Source: Methanolacinia paynteri
GTDB lineage: Archaea > Halobacteriota > Methanomicrobia > Methanomicrobiales > Methanomicrobiaceae
NCBI RefSeq assembly: GCF_000784355.1
Contig: NZ_KN360930.1
Location: forward strand, 1 to 64,000
Direction of reading: 5' to 3'
DNA length: 64,000 nucleotides
The position numbers and the translations under genes were made by a program. Below the pieces are notes generated by a model, which was not told where the DNA came from, did no database searches, and saw only the letters and a program-made list of their open reading frames with translations. Numbering within the stretch: position 1 is the first letter of the stretch; each line of letters starts with the position of its first letter. Positions 26,863-37,000 of the stretch are shown here, in pieces.

Positions 26863-26967
26863 CCCGGCCGAGGCTACCCGAAGGGGTAGCGTCCAGGCCG
26901 GGTTATCACAATTGCGCAAGTTGCGGAGCAATCTTGCGTTCGGGCTGCCCCGTAGGGGCTCATGCCC
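26863..26967. repeat. three consecutive GC-rich hairpins in the ecfT/btuD convergent gap
   Basis: Within an AT-rich 380-base gap three stable hairpins follow one another. One pairs 26863-26869/26896-26902 (outer, 7 bp) with an inner 26873-26879/26884-26890 (7 bp). The second is 26915-26924/26928-26938 with one bulged base. The third is 26947-26951/26955-26959, closed further by GGGC/GCCC. No gene is visible in the gap. They could form the 3' end of the B12-type transporter message or a further mobile or structured element. Confidence 0.6.
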
Positions 26968-27048
26968 TTCTAAAATTAAAAAAATCTGGATAAACAGGGA
27001 AGAGGGGGAATTCCGTCCCATATTAAAAATTAAAATAAAAGTCCCGGT

Positions 27049-28284
27049 TCAAAGCAACTCTTCCAAAACTTCATCGGTATTTTCAACACATTTTGCTTTG
27101 GATTGTATGAGATTGTAAAGTTCCGTCGCCCTTCCGTCGGTTAGATCCTTCTTCTTCAGTTTGTTATTGGGGTTTACGAATATGACCTCTTTCCTGTCGA
27201 GGTATTCGGCGGCAATCTCAAGATTCGGCAGGTTTCCTTTGCCGACATTTACAGCCACGATTATAATCGTGTCAGCAAGATCGCAGATTTTCTTCAGGTC
27301 TGCAATCTCCGTATCCGAATATCGTGTAAAAGGCGGTGCTGAGATTGTGTCTATTCCTATCGATTTTGCAGACTCGTAGTCCTGGTCACCCTGGTTGAGG
27401 ATTCCCGCAGAAACTTCCATCCCGGCGGAATGAAGGGACATGATGATCTGCCTCCCCATTCCCTCTCCGCTTATGACATGAACCCTTCTTTTTATTTCGG
27501 ATTTCTTTTCGGGCGGAAGCGAGAAGGCGAACTGTTTCTTTTTGCCGTCGGGCCCTGGATACTGCATTGCGAGAACACCGAATACGTCTTCAAGAGTTTC
27601 CGCGGAGAGAACCTCATCTGAAGACCCTTCTTTCAGCACGTAGCCGTCCTTTGTTATCACGATATCGTCGCAGTATGAGGATGCCTGGTTTATCTCGTGA
27701 ATGATGCATACGACTGATTTTTCTTTTGTCAGCCTGGAGAGAAGCTTCATAAGTTCAAGCTGATGCCTGATATCGAGATGCGATGTAGGCTCGTCGAGCA
27801 TCAGAAATTCCGGCTCCTGCGCAAGCGCCCTTGCAATCATGACACGCTGGAGTTCTCCACCGGAGAGTTCGTTGATCTTTCGATCCTGGAACTGGATTAC
27901 ATTCGCATCCCTGAGTGAGTCAGTCACGATCCTGTGATCTTCGTTTGAATCCGGCTGGAAATTCTTCTGGTAAGGGCTTCTCCCGAGCATGACGTAATCG
28001 TATACAGGAAAAGAGAAAGGCGTATAGATCTTCTGCTCGACCACGGCTCGCATCTTTGCCAGTTCTATAGGTGGCACTTCCCCGATGACTGTATCATTGT
28101 ACCTGATGACTCCCTCCGAAGGTTGAAGGAACCCTGCAATTACCTTCAGGACTGTTGTTTTTCCACATCCGTTCGGCCCGATAATGCCGGTGATCCTGTT
28201 GTCGCGGCATGTGAAGTTCATATCTTTCAGGACCTCTCTCGATTCGGTGTAGCCGAACTTAATTCCTTCAATACTTATCGGCAT
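27049..28284 (-). CDS. btuD: B12/iron-complex ABC transporter ATPase with extra C-terminal domain (BtuD-like)
   Basis: The 411-residue protein begins with a standard FecE/BtuD ATPase (about residues 1-250): Walker A GPNGCGKTT, signature LSGGELQR, Walker B FLMLDEPT, H-loop CIIHE. An extra domain of about 150 residues follows, starting near RRVHVISGEGMGRQI and reading like an alpha/beta Rossmann fold. It powers import by the permease encoded upstream. The extra domain is seen in some archaeal cobalamin importers; its role is unknown. The start overlaps the permease stop, so the genes are coupled. Corrinoid rather than siderophore specificity is inferred from neighbours. Confidence 0.78.
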   Translation of the reverse strand: MPISIEGIKFGYTESREVLKDMNFTCRDNRITGIIGPNGCGKTTVLKVIAGFLQPSEGVIRYNDTVIGEVPPIELAKMRAVVEQKIYTPFSFPVYDYVMLGRSPYQKNFQPDSNEDHRIVTDSLRDANVIQFQDRKINELSGGELQRVMIARALAQEPEFLMLDEPTSHLDIRHQLELMKLLSRLTKEKSVVCIIHEINQASSYCDDIVITKDGYVLKEGSSDEVLSAETLEDVFGVLAMQYPGPDGKKKQFAFSLPPEKKSEIKRRVHVISGEGMGRQIIMSLHSAGMEVSAGILNQGDQDYESAKSIGIDTISAPPFTRYSDTEIADLKKICDLADTIIIVAVNVGKGNLPNLEIAAEYLDRKEVIFVNPNNKLKKKDLTDGRATELYNLIQSKAKCVENTDEVLEELL

Positions 28285-29306
28285 CAGAGCTCACCCCGCT
28301 TTGACCTGAGGAGATAGAGGAAGAACGGTGCACCGCAAAGTGCGGTCAGCACTCCGAGAGGGAGTTCTGCGGGCGATATCATGATTCTTGCAAAATCATC
28401 TGCAATTACAAGGAATATCGCTCCGGTAAATATCGAAACGGGAATTAGTATCCTGTGATCCGGCCCGACAATGAGCCTTACTATGTGCGGTACTATAAGG
28501 CCGACGAATCCGATGACCCCGCTTACCGCGACTGCCGCACTTGTGACAAATGCTGTAAGGACAAGAAGGACCTTCTTCATCTTTTCAACATCGATCCCGA
28601 GGTACTGTGCCGATTCTTCCCCGAACATGATGGCATTCATACTCCTCGCCATTGTTATCATCGCGAGCGAACCGATTATTGCGAATGGTATTATTATCCA
28701 GATATAATTCCATCCCCTCCCTGAAAGTCCGCCCATCATCCAGAACATGATCTGCTGGAGGTTCTGTCCGCCTGTAAACATCATGAATGAATTTATTGCC
28801 GATAAAAAGGCCGATATCGCGATACCTGAGAGGAGGAGTGTGTTTACCGGAACGTGATTTCCAACTTTCCCAACGTAGTATACGAGAAAGATTGTAATTA
28901 TGCCGAATACGAACGAGAGTAGCGGCAGTGTATAGAGACTCAGGGCCCATGCCGCTCCGTACACGAAGACGATCGTCGCCCCGAGCGCAGCACCGTTTGA
29001 AATTCCAAGGATGTACGGGTCGGCCATCGGGTTCCTGAAGAGGCTCTGGAGTGCCGCACCGCTTATTGCAAGACAAAGGCCGACGAGTGCACCAAGTATC
29101 ACCCTTGGCAGGCGAATTTCCCATATAATCGTTGCATCGCCTGACAACCAGAATGGCGCCTGGTGAGTCAGCGGCTCGGTGAGAATCGCGATTACGGTCT
29201 CCGCACTGATATTGGATTCGCCGATGCCGACGGAGATAAGCATTATGATAATCGTGAGCAGGAATAATCCTGCCGAGATCATCACAGTATTTCTGCGTTT
29301 ATACAT
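28284..29306 (-). CDS. btuC: FecCD-family permease (BtuC-like)
   Basis: A 340-residue, roughly ten-helix permease with the family motif ALQSLFRNPMADPYILGISNG near residue 90 (landmark) and GLIVPHIVRLIVGPDHR near residue 270. It forms the channel dimer of the importer made with the neighbouring ATPase and binding protein. Start ATG 29306 has GGAGCAG upstream and overlaps the binding-protein gene; ATG 29282, right on that gene's stop (TGATG), is an alternative that would remove the N-terminal KRR. Confidence 0.85.
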   Translation of the reverse strand: MYKRRNTVMISAGLFLLTIIIMLISVGIGESNISAETVIAILTEPLTHQAPFWLSGDATIIWEIRLPRVILGALVGLCLAISGAALQSLFRNPMADPYILGISNGAALGATIVFVYGAAWALSLYTLPLLSFVFGIITIFLVYYVGKVGNHVPVNTLLLSGIAISAFLSAINSFMMFTGGQNLQQIMFWMMGGLSGRGWNYIWIIIPFAIIGSLAMITMARSMNAIMFGEESAQYLGIDVEKMKKVLLVLTAFVTSAAVAVSGVIGFVGLIVPHIVRLIVGPDHRILIPVSIFTGAIFLVIADDFARIMISPAELPLGVLTALCGAPFFLYLLRSKRGEL

Positions 29307-30187
29307 TGATAGAACTGCTCCAGTCCGTCGATTATTCTGGGTCCGGGTCTTGAAACCGTGTCGTCGTCTACCGTGTAGACCCTGCCGTCCTTTACTGCCG
29401 GAAGATCCTTAAATTCAGGGATCGAAAGGATCTGCTGTGTGAAATTAACCGTGGTGCTTCCGTGGCCTGAAGGAACTATGATGACCTCAGGCGCCCTTTC
29501 GATCACTGCCTCATATGACGCGACAAAATATCCGTCCATGTCGGCAAAGACATTCACTCCACCAGCTTCCTCTATCATCTCACCCTGCAGGGTGTTGTTG
29601 CCAGCGGCATAGAGCGGTTCGACCGCAACCACATACCAGGTCTTTGGTGCGGGCGTCTCCTTGGGGGCATCTTCGATTGCTGTCTGGCGGGATGTCATAT
29701 TGCCTATGAGTGCGTCGGCACTATCTTCAAGTCCCAGAATTTCTCCGAGTGATTCGATATTCGAATATACGTCGTCGATAGTTTCGAGATCATAGATCTC
29801 AACATCGTAGCCGAGACTTTTCAGGCTGTCGACAACTGTTTTGTCCGCAAGTGTCGTTCCGATTATCAGGTCGGGATCCTTCGATACGATCGATTCGATG
29901 CTGAGCGTCTGCGGGCCTCCTACCGAAGGAACGGAGAGTGCTTCAGGGGGATAGTCATCATAATCACTTCTCCCTACAAGCGAAACGCCGGAGTTCGGCG
30001 TGTTTATCGCGTAAAATATCTCTGTCTCGCTCGGTGCGAGGGAGACTACTCTTGTATCTGTTGCCGTCGAAGAATTGCTGCTGTTTATGCTGCCTGTATC
30101 TGTGTTATCCGTACATCCGGAACAAAAGAGAAGAATTCCTGTAAATACAAATAACATCAGAGTCATTCGAAGAAACCATTTGGACAT
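29282..30187 (-). CDS. btuF: corrinoid/iron-complex-binding lipoprotein (BtuF-like)
   Basis: A 301-residue extracytoplasmic solute-binding protein. A signal sequence ends in the lipobox LLFCSGC, a Thr/Ser-rich linker follows, then the BtuF/FecB fold with RVVSLAPSETEIFYAI and the YDDYPPE loop, which is typical of the cobalamin-binding BtuF type. It is held at the outer membrane face by its lipid and delivers ligand to the BtuC-like permease. It is the first gene of a leftward operon (F-C-D) divergent from two pilin genes. A TATA-like GTTTATATG lies about 20 bases upstream. Confidence 0.8.
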   Translation of the reverse strand: MSKWFLRMTLMLFVFTGILLFCSGCTDNTDTGSINSSNSSTATDTRVVSLAPSETEIFYAINTPNSGVSLVGRSDYDDYPPEALSVPSVGGPQTLSIESIVSKDPDLIIGTTLADKTVVDSLKSLGYDVEIYDLETIDDVYSNIESLGEILGLEDSADALIGNMTSRQTAIEDAPKETPAPKTWYVVAVEPLYAAGNNTLQGEMIEEAGGVNVFADMDGYFVASYEAVIERAPEVIIVPSGHGSTTVNFTQQILSIPEFKDLPAVKDGRVYTVDDDTVSRPGPRIIDGLEQFYQCINAEIL

Positions 30188-30279
30188 TACAGAAATATTG
30201 ACATATAAACAAGTTAAATTTTTTTAGATAAACTTCTTTTGAAAAACTTTATACTGTTAAATACCAAATTTAATATTAC

Positions 30280-30307
30280 AGTTAATTTGAGTTAACACAA
30301 ATTAACT
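30280..30307. promoter_or_regulatory. perfect 10-bp inverted repeat between btuF and pilin genes
   Basis: AGTTAATTTG (30280-30289) and CAAATTAACT (30298-30307) form a perfect inverted repeat around AGTTAACA, whose GTTAAC core is itself a palindrome. It lies 26 bases before the pilin ATG and 93 bases before btuF. A further half-site-like AATTTAACTTG occurs on the minus strand at 30209-30219 in the btuF leader. The symmetry suggests a dimeric regulator controlling the divergent pair. Confidence 0.5.
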
Positions 30308-30332
30308 TGTTTTGTTGATTAGAGACGGAGAG

Positions 30333-30977
30333 ATGAAAAAAATGATTAAATCTAGCGAAGACGCTGTTTCGCCGGTTGTAGGTGTAATGCTGATGCTGGT
30401 CGTTACAATTATTCTTGCGGCTGTTGTTTCTGCATTTGCAGGAGGAATGGGAGGCGACATGGAGAAGGCACCACAGGCCGTTCTCGATGTGGAGATTAAG
30501 TATGCCGATATGGGCATGAATGTAGGTATAGATTCCAGCAATTTCGGTTACATTACGTCGTTTGAGCAGGTCAGCGGTGAACCCATCCCGACGAAAGATC
30601 TGGAAATCATCACCTACTACACGAACATAAGCGGCGATACGTACAAGCACGAACAGAGTCCTTCCAGTGACACATATGATATTTACACTGGTTCACCTCT
30701 GTACGAGGGATATGGTATCACGAGAGTGCCTTATCTTAATGATCTTTCGGTAGGTTGGGCCTCAAATGAGAAGGTGTGGTTCGGAAATTTTGTTTTGACG
30801 ACCGGTGATATTATGACCGCAGGTACTACTCAAGCAACCGCAGAACTGCTCGGAATCGGTGATGGTTCTGGTGGAATCGCAGATCCGGACTTTGGTGTCG
30901 GCAGTATTGTGGATGTGAAGATAAAACACGTTCCAAGTGGCAATTTTATCTATAACAAGGAGGTCATCGTCCAATGA
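30333..30977 (+). CDS. archaeal type IV pilin-like protein (btuF-divergent pair, first)
   Basis: A 214-residue protein with the archaeal pilin N-terminal domain: a short basic leader, then DAVSPVVGVMLMLVVT and a hydrophobic helix to about residue 40. This is followed by a soluble beta-rich domain. Such pilins are processed by a class III signal peptidase and packed through the helix into fibres. ATG 30333 and ATG 30342 are both possible behind GGAG. The C-terminal domain resembles those at 57164-57835 and 55767-56489 in pattern (dated by TYYTN and DILTTG-like turns). It overlaps the next pilin by four bases. Confidence 0.85.
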   Translation: MKKMIKSSEDAVSPVVGVMLMLVVTIILAAVVSAFAGGMGGDMEKAPQAVLDVEIKYADMGMNVGIDSSNFGYITSFEQVSGEPIPTKDLEIITYYTNISGDTYKHEQSPSSDTYDIYTGSPLYEGYGITRVPYLNDLSVGWASNEKVWFGNFVLTTGDIMTAGTTQATAELLGIGDGSGGIADPDFGVGSIVDVKIKHVPSGNFIYNKEVIVQ

Positions 30978-31600
30978 TCCGAAAGAATGACAGAGCGGTG
31001 TCCCCGGTAGTTGGCGTAATGCTGATGCTTGTTGTGACAATTATTCTTGCGGCTGTTGTGTCTGCGTTCGCAGGAGGAATGGCCGGAGATCAGGAGATAG
31101 CACCACAGGCGACCATTAAAGCGGAATCTGCCGTGAACGACCCAATCAAAGATACGGATACAGCAAATTATAATCCCAATTATCCGGATGATTTCAGTGC
31201 GGCAAATGGTATTCTGTTTGAGAATATGGGCGGTGATACGTTCATGCTGAATGAGATCAAAGTACAGCTTCTAAATCAGGGTGTCACCATGACAGTCACC
31301 CCGGGTAACCGCGTGGATTATAGCGATCCATATGTATGCCTGCCTGAAGATGTGACAGATGGCGGGTATTTCGCAAAAATCGGAAGCAGCGTAGATGATA
31401 TGGTCATCGAACCTGGTGACAAATTCATGCTATATGCCGATGCCTGCTACATAACTGATGAGGATGATATCACTCAGAAATATATTTCATGGGAGCTTTC
31501 AAGCAGGGGATATGGTCCTCTCGGAGAGATGTTCGAGTGGAAGGTCATCGACACGAATTCCGATTCAGTGATAGCAACCGGTAAACTGGTTCTTCAGTAA
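30974..31600 (+). CDS. archaeal type IV pilin-like protein (btuF-divergent pair, second)
   Basis: A 208-residue pilin with the same N-terminal block (RAVSPVVGVMLMLVVT) after only seven leader residues. The outer domain has acidic, Asp-rich turns and the segment GDKFMLYADACY, similar to GDTFMLVADDSY in the pilin at 56505-57167. The start overlaps the preceding pilin stop (ATGA), so the two subunits are made together. A T-rich terminator follows at 31613-31630. Confidence 0.85.
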   Translation: MIRKNDRAVSPVVGVMLMLVVTIILAAVVSAFAGGMAGDQEIAPQATIKAESAVNDPIKDTDTANYNPNYPDDFSAANGILFENMGGDTFMLNEIKVQLLNQGVTMTVTPGNRVDYSDPYVCLPEDVTDGGYFAKIGSSVDDMVIEPGDKFMLYADACYITDEDDITQKYISWELSSRGYGPLGEMFEWKVIDTNSDSVIATGKLVLQ

Positions 31601-32146
31601 GCAGAAAAATTACTTTTTTTTATTTTTTTACTTTCTTGTCCGCCTGATGGCATCCGGTTAGCATACGGATATGAACAATTCCACCGATAATCAGATCATT
31701 GTACTTTCTATCAGAAGAGGGTCTATCATTCAGATCTCCCTGTTGAGCCGTAGTAATGTCCGTATTTCATTTTTGTCTCTGCCACTCCGACAGGTTTGTA
31801 TCCTGCGTGATGTGCATTCGGTACAGAAGACTGGGGTCGGGATCACATTCCTGTTCTGCATATGCATGACACGATTCAATGGGTCTTCGCGGCTGATTAT
31901 CATTCTCTGTCATCATAACCGATCAAAGACGACATGTAATATTCTGATTCTCAAACATGTTACGCGTAAAGGTGATTGAATGCAAAAGGTCGATATCTAC
32001 AAAAGATGTATGGATGCTTCAGTCATCCCGCATCCGAAAGGAAAGGTTGAGCTGATAAATCACTTCATGATGTCTGTGAATGGATCTCTCTTCTCCGATG
32101 CAGGTGACCACTGCTAAAGGATCTTGTGAAGCGGCAGATCACATTA
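31601..32146. other. convergent gap without a convincing gene
   Basis: After a T-rich terminator (31613-31630) this 546-base region has only two very short open frames with start codons: a 45-codon frame on the plus strand (31980-32117) and a 49-codon frame on the minus strand (31916-31767). Neither has a good SD site or a recognisable motif. The region may be a decayed gene. It lacks the structured repeat that occupies other long convergent gaps in this window. Confidence 0.4.
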
Positions 32147-33910
32147 TCAGTACATTTTTACTCTCCCATCGGTCATAACATCCAGAGGCCCAGGACGTCC
32201 CCGGATATAATCTATAAGTGCGTCTATATCAGCCGGGCCGACGTTGACAGTAACGTTCCAGTCCCATGGTGGTGCGAACTCTCCTCCTCCTCCCATTGCA
32301 CTTCCGTAGGCCATGTAGTAGTTCATGGCTGCTGTGTATGTTGCGTTTTCATCCAGTGGAATGCCGTTTACGAGAACTTCGGTTACTTTGCTTCCTGCAG
32401 GAAGGGAGGGATCATATGTGTACGTAATTCCGGAGACTGAAAGGTTCTCTTCGGGAACCGGTTCCTCCCACTGTCGTTCGAGTATGGTTTTAATCTGCTC
32501 TCCGGTTACTTCACGGGATGCGACATGCGGCCTGCTGTACCATCCGCCATATGTTTCGGCCATCGAGGCATCGGGGGGAAGGACTTTTTCAAGATCTCCC
32601 CAGGTGACGTTGCCGCCGGGGATATCCGCCTTTACCGCCCCTGAAGGAGACCCCGATGTGACCAGTGCAATATCTGTATTCATCGCAGCTTTCTGTGAAT
32701 CGGCAACGAGATCCCCGAGCGCTGATTCTCCGTCTGCATCAGGTATTAGTGAAATATTGGCTGCGGAGGTTGTGATTATCTCAGAACGCAGCTCTGAAAC
32801 GGCCTCCCCAACTTCAGCAAGAAGTTCTTCTGCGGCAGGATCAGGAGAGGTCCCCGGTGCCTCGTCGGCATAAACCGGAACTATCACGGCCGATTTATTT
32901 GTAATCTCACCGCTCTCCTTGTCGATAAGCAGGTCAACATCTGCATATGCCTTTCCGTAGGAATATGCCTCAGCGACAAGGATGTCCTTCCCCCCTGCAT
33001 TAGGGAGATAAGTATTTATGAAACCGTGGGAGTGAGCGGCGAGGACAACGTCGATATCCTCGTATAGTTCGGCAACTACTGAGGTAATCGGACCGGTGAC
33101 GTTTCCTCCTTCCTGTGTGGGCCCCTCGTACGACTCCTGTTTTCCTCCGTCGTGAATCAGAACGACAATTGCATGGATTCCCTGCGCCTGAAGTTCGGGA
33201 ACATAACTGTTTATCGCTTCACTCTCATTGATGAACGTAATATTCTCTATGTTCTGTGGAAGTTCGAGTATTGTTGTTTCAAGGGTCACGGCACCGATGA
33301 AGGCAACCTGTACACCGTTTATCTCGCGGATCGTATATGGCGAAAATACCGGTGTTTCGTTTTCTTTCCAGACAACGTTCGCACATACATAATCAGCCAT
33401 TGTTCCGGGATAGGGGTCCGCGTTATGCGGAATTGATGCAGTTCCGTTGCCCCCGTGGACAATGCGCATAAGTTCGTTCGTTCCGTCGTTGAACTCGTGG
33501 TTCCCCGGGATCGAAATTATGTTGCATCCAGTGCACTTCCCGGAGTCAAGAGGATCGCACTGATCGTTCGCCAGCGAGTTGAAAAACTCGATGGTGGGTT
33601 CATCCTGAAGGAGGGCGGATTCAGCGGGCGATGCTCCAATTGTGTCGCCCGTAAGAGCTATAAGATTATAATCGGCTTCTGATGAATTGATGGCTGATTT
33701 CAGGTATGAGGCAAGAATCGGGGCACTTCCCACGGGCCTGTCGTTCAGTTGCTGTTCAGCGAATAGATGACCGTGGAAGTCGTTGATCGCAAGAATCTTT
33801 ATGCTGACAGTATTTTTTGAATCTGATCCTATGAGGTATGTGGATATGAGAATTATTGAAATTAGAATGAATAAAGCAATAATAATGCATAAAACAGCAC
33901 CTTTCTTCAT
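32147..33910 (-). CDS. anchored 5'-nucleotidase/UshA-family metallophosphoesterase
   Basis: The 587-residue protein has an N-terminal anchor (about residues 5-27) and the metallophosphatase motifs of the UshA family: NDFHGHL (about residue 43), TGDTIGAS (90), GNHEFNDG (136) and AHSHGF (294). A 5'-nucleotidase C-terminal domain (about 380-560) follows, with GGGEFAPP near the end. It hydrolyses nucleotides or phosphodiesters outside the cell. It lies between the pilin pair and cobN. Because cobamides carry a nucleotide loop, a role in preparing corrinoids for uptake is conceivable but is only inference. Confidence 0.85.
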   Translation of the reverse strand: MKKGAVLCIIIALFILISIILISTYLIGSDSKNTVSIKILAINDFHGHLFAEQQLNDRPVGSAPILASYLKSAINSSEADYNLIALTGDTIGASPAESALLQDEPTIEFFNSLANDQCDPLDSGKCTGCNIISIPGNHEFNDGTNELMRIVHGGNGTASIPHNADPYPGTMADYVCANVVWKENETPVFSPYTIREINGVQVAFIGAVTLETTILELPQNIENITFINESEAINSYVPELQAQGIHAIVVLIHDGGKQESYEGPTQEGGNVTGPITSVVAELYEDIDVVLAAHSHGFINTYLPNAGGKDILVAEAYSYGKAYADVDLLIDKESGEITNKSAVIVPVYADEAPGTSPDPAAEELLAEVGEAVSELRSEIITTSAANISLIPDADGESALGDLVADSQKAAMNTDIALVTSGSPSGAVKADIPGGNVTWGDLEKVLPPDASMAETYGGWYSRPHVASREVTGEQIKTILERQWEEPVPEENLSVSGITYTYDPSLPAGSKVTEVLVNGIPLDENATYTAAMNYYMAYGSAMGGGGEFAPPWDWNVTVNVGPADIDALIDYIRGRPGPLDVMTDGRVKMY

Positions 33911-34049
33911 GTACTAAAATTGAATTTTATTATTTTTGAATATGTTCATTTTATTTTTGTTAAATAAAAAAAAATTTATTTGCCGCTGCTGACTTCTACT
34001 ATGATCTTTATTTCTATCTCATTTGTTTTTCCGAAACTGAGGATTTAAG

Positions 34050-37000
34050 ATGAAAATAGTATATATTAGCGCAGGAACTGGTGAAAATCCCTGGCTTGAA
34101 GGAGCAGCGGCTTCCTGTCCTGATCAGGGGACGGGGTTGGAGATTGTCCAGTCCACTTCTGAAGCGATCGATTCGGAGGAGAAGAAATTTGTTGAAATCC
34201 TGGAAGACGTCCGGACCGGCGATCTTCTTCTGGTCAGCAATCATGGCAGTGTAACATATTTTAAAAAGTTCGACAGGCTGATCGAAAAGGCACGGGAGAA
34301 CAATATCAATACGTTCGTCTGCAGTTCAGTAGACGAAGAGATGAAGGAGAACAGACAGCTCTTCAGGCAGTCTGATGAGGATTACGATTTCATCCATGCA
34401 TGTCTCGAACTCGGAGGAAAGGAGAATACACAGAGCCTGATTCTCTGGGCCTGCAAAGAGATCGGCGGTGCGAATGTAGATGTGCCTCCGCTGGTCTATC
34501 CCCCGACTGAGGGATTTTTCCATCCGTCAATGCCGGAGGTTTACGACTATGAGTCCCATATGGAAAGGCTCGATCCCTCAAGGCCCACCATAGGAATCCT
34601 TGTACACCAGTTTGGCTTCATCCGCAAGAATCTCCTGCCAGTAGAGGCCCTGATAAAGGCAGTTGAAGAGAGGGAAATGAATGCATTGCCTTTCTTCCTT
34701 GTCACGAGCCCTAACGAGGTCACTGGTTCAATGGGAATCAGGAAATTTATTGAGACTTACCTGATTAGAGACGGGAGTTCCATCATCGATGTCCTGATTG
34801 TCAACATGTCTTTTTCCCAGCTCTCACTATCAGATCCCAACGACGGCACAAAAACCGATCCCGTTTATAATTTTTTCAGTGACCTGAATGTACCACTTCT
34901 CCAGACGATAACCCTATACAGGTCTTACGAGGCCTGGAAGGACGACGACCAGGGCCTCTCTGCGATGGAGATCTCGTCAGGGGTAATCTGGCCAGAGTTC
35001 GACGGGCAGATAATCGCTATACCTATTGGCACAACTGATGAATATGAGGGCCGGAAAAATGTCGCGATTCCGATTCCGGGGCGTCCTGAAAGAGTTGCCG
35101 AGATGGCAAAGCGCTGGTCCGAACTAAAAAAAGTGCCTATCGAGGACCGGAAAGTGGTCATATTCCTCTACCAGTACACCGAGGAGATGGATGCGCTTGG
35201 TGATGCCGGAGGACTCGACACTCCGCAGAGTGTGATCGAGATCCTGCACAGCCTGAAAGACCAGGGCTACTTCGTTGAAAATATCCCGGAAACGGGCAAT
35301 GACCTCATTTATGAGATGATTGCGGGGCTTACCAACGATACCCGGTGGATCTCAAAGGAGCAGATGAAAGAGCGGGCTGCCGGATTTGTAAGCACAGACC
35401 TTTACAGGGAATGGTTTGAAAAAATCCCAAAGGCAAATCAGGATAAAATATACGAAGACTGGGGAGAAGCGCCCGGCGAAATCTTTGAGGTTGAAGAGGG
35501 GCTCTGCATTCCCGGGGTTGTCAAGGGAAATATCTTCATCGGGATTCAGCCGCCGAGAGGATATTTCGATCAGATTGAAACGATGATCCATTCGACCGAT
35601 CTCGTAATGCCGCATCATTATCTCGCCTACTACCGCTGGATCAAACACGTGTTCGGGGCACATGCGGTCATCCACCTTGGAACACACGGCACTCTTGAGT
35701 GGCTTCCGGGAAAAGGTAATGCAATGTCGGAAGAGTGTTACCCCGACCTGATCCTCGAGGACATGCCGCACCTGTACCCTTATATCATTAACGATCCCGG
35801 CGAGGGTATGGAGGCGAAGAGAAGAGGATGGGGTGTTGCACTCGATTACAACACACCCCCGATGATGCGTGCCCAGGGGTACGGTGAACTCTCCGATCTG
35901 GACATTATTCTGCAGGAATACCTCCGGGCAAAACGCGGCGGCGAGGAGAAGAAAGCGGCCGGCCTGATCGAGGAAGCCCGTGTCATAGTCATAGACAAAA
36001 ACCTGACAAACGATCTCGGCCTTTCAGAGGAACCGGAATCCGGTGAGATTGCACAGAATGCCGAACGATTATATGACTACATCTGCGAACTGCGTGATGT
36101 AATCATCAAGGACGGTCTTCACATCTACGGGCAGCCGCCTGCAGGAAACCGCTTCCTGGAGATGGTCTATGCTTTAACCCGCCTCGAAAACGGGTCCGTT
36201 CCATCGTTGAGGGAGAGCGTGGCAGAGGCGATGTCATTGTCACTTAGGGAGCTTCTTGAAGAACCTTCCGGCTTCAACCAGTTGAAGAGGCAGACAAACG
36301 GTGCTCTCGTCGACGAGATCGATGCCGCGAGCAATCTTCTTATTGAAATGATGGCCGAATGCGGGTATGACCGTGAAGAAGTACTGAAGATTATCAGGGC
36401 TGGATATGGCAACGGGAATCCTAACCTTGAAGCATGTGGTGCGTTCATCTGCGATGAGATCTTCAAAAATCTCAACAGGACGACCGATGAGATTGCCAAC
36501 ATGCTCAGAGGCCTTGATGCAGGGTATGTTGAACCCGGCCCCTCAGGTGATCCAACCCGCGGAAACGCCCATCTCCTCCCTACAGGCAGGAACTGCTATT
36601 CTATAGATCCTGCATCCGTCCCCACCCATGCTGCATGGATAACCGGAAAGGAGCTTGCCGACCAGATGGTTGGGCGCTATATTGAAGAGAAGGGAGAATA
36701 CCCCCAAAATGTGGGCATCGTTGTCTGGGCAACGGATACTATGAGGACAGGAGGAGACGATATCGCCTATATCCTGTGGCTTATGGGTCTCAGGCCAATC
36801 TGGTCGAATCGCGGGGGTGCTGTTACAGGTCTTGAAGTAATTCCCGCCAGTGAACTTGGAAGGCCGCGTATCGATATGTCTCTGCGTATCAGTGGAATGT
36901 TCAGGGATTCGTTCCCGAATCTTGTCCATATGATTGATGAAGGTGTGGAGATGATCGCTTCGCTCGATGAATCGGATGATGTCAACTATCTTGCGGCTCA

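Noticed and set aside
30333-31100. Recurring 50-60 base similarities between pilin genes, as a CRISPR or mobile repeat
   Set aside because: They encode the conserved pilin N-terminus in frame and lie at gene starts. No regular repeat-spacer pattern exists.
31767-32117. Two short frames of 49 and 45 codons in the gap after the second pilin
   Set aside because: Neither has an SD site, a recognisable motif or a suggestive operon position. They are mentioned in the gap description but not called as genes.
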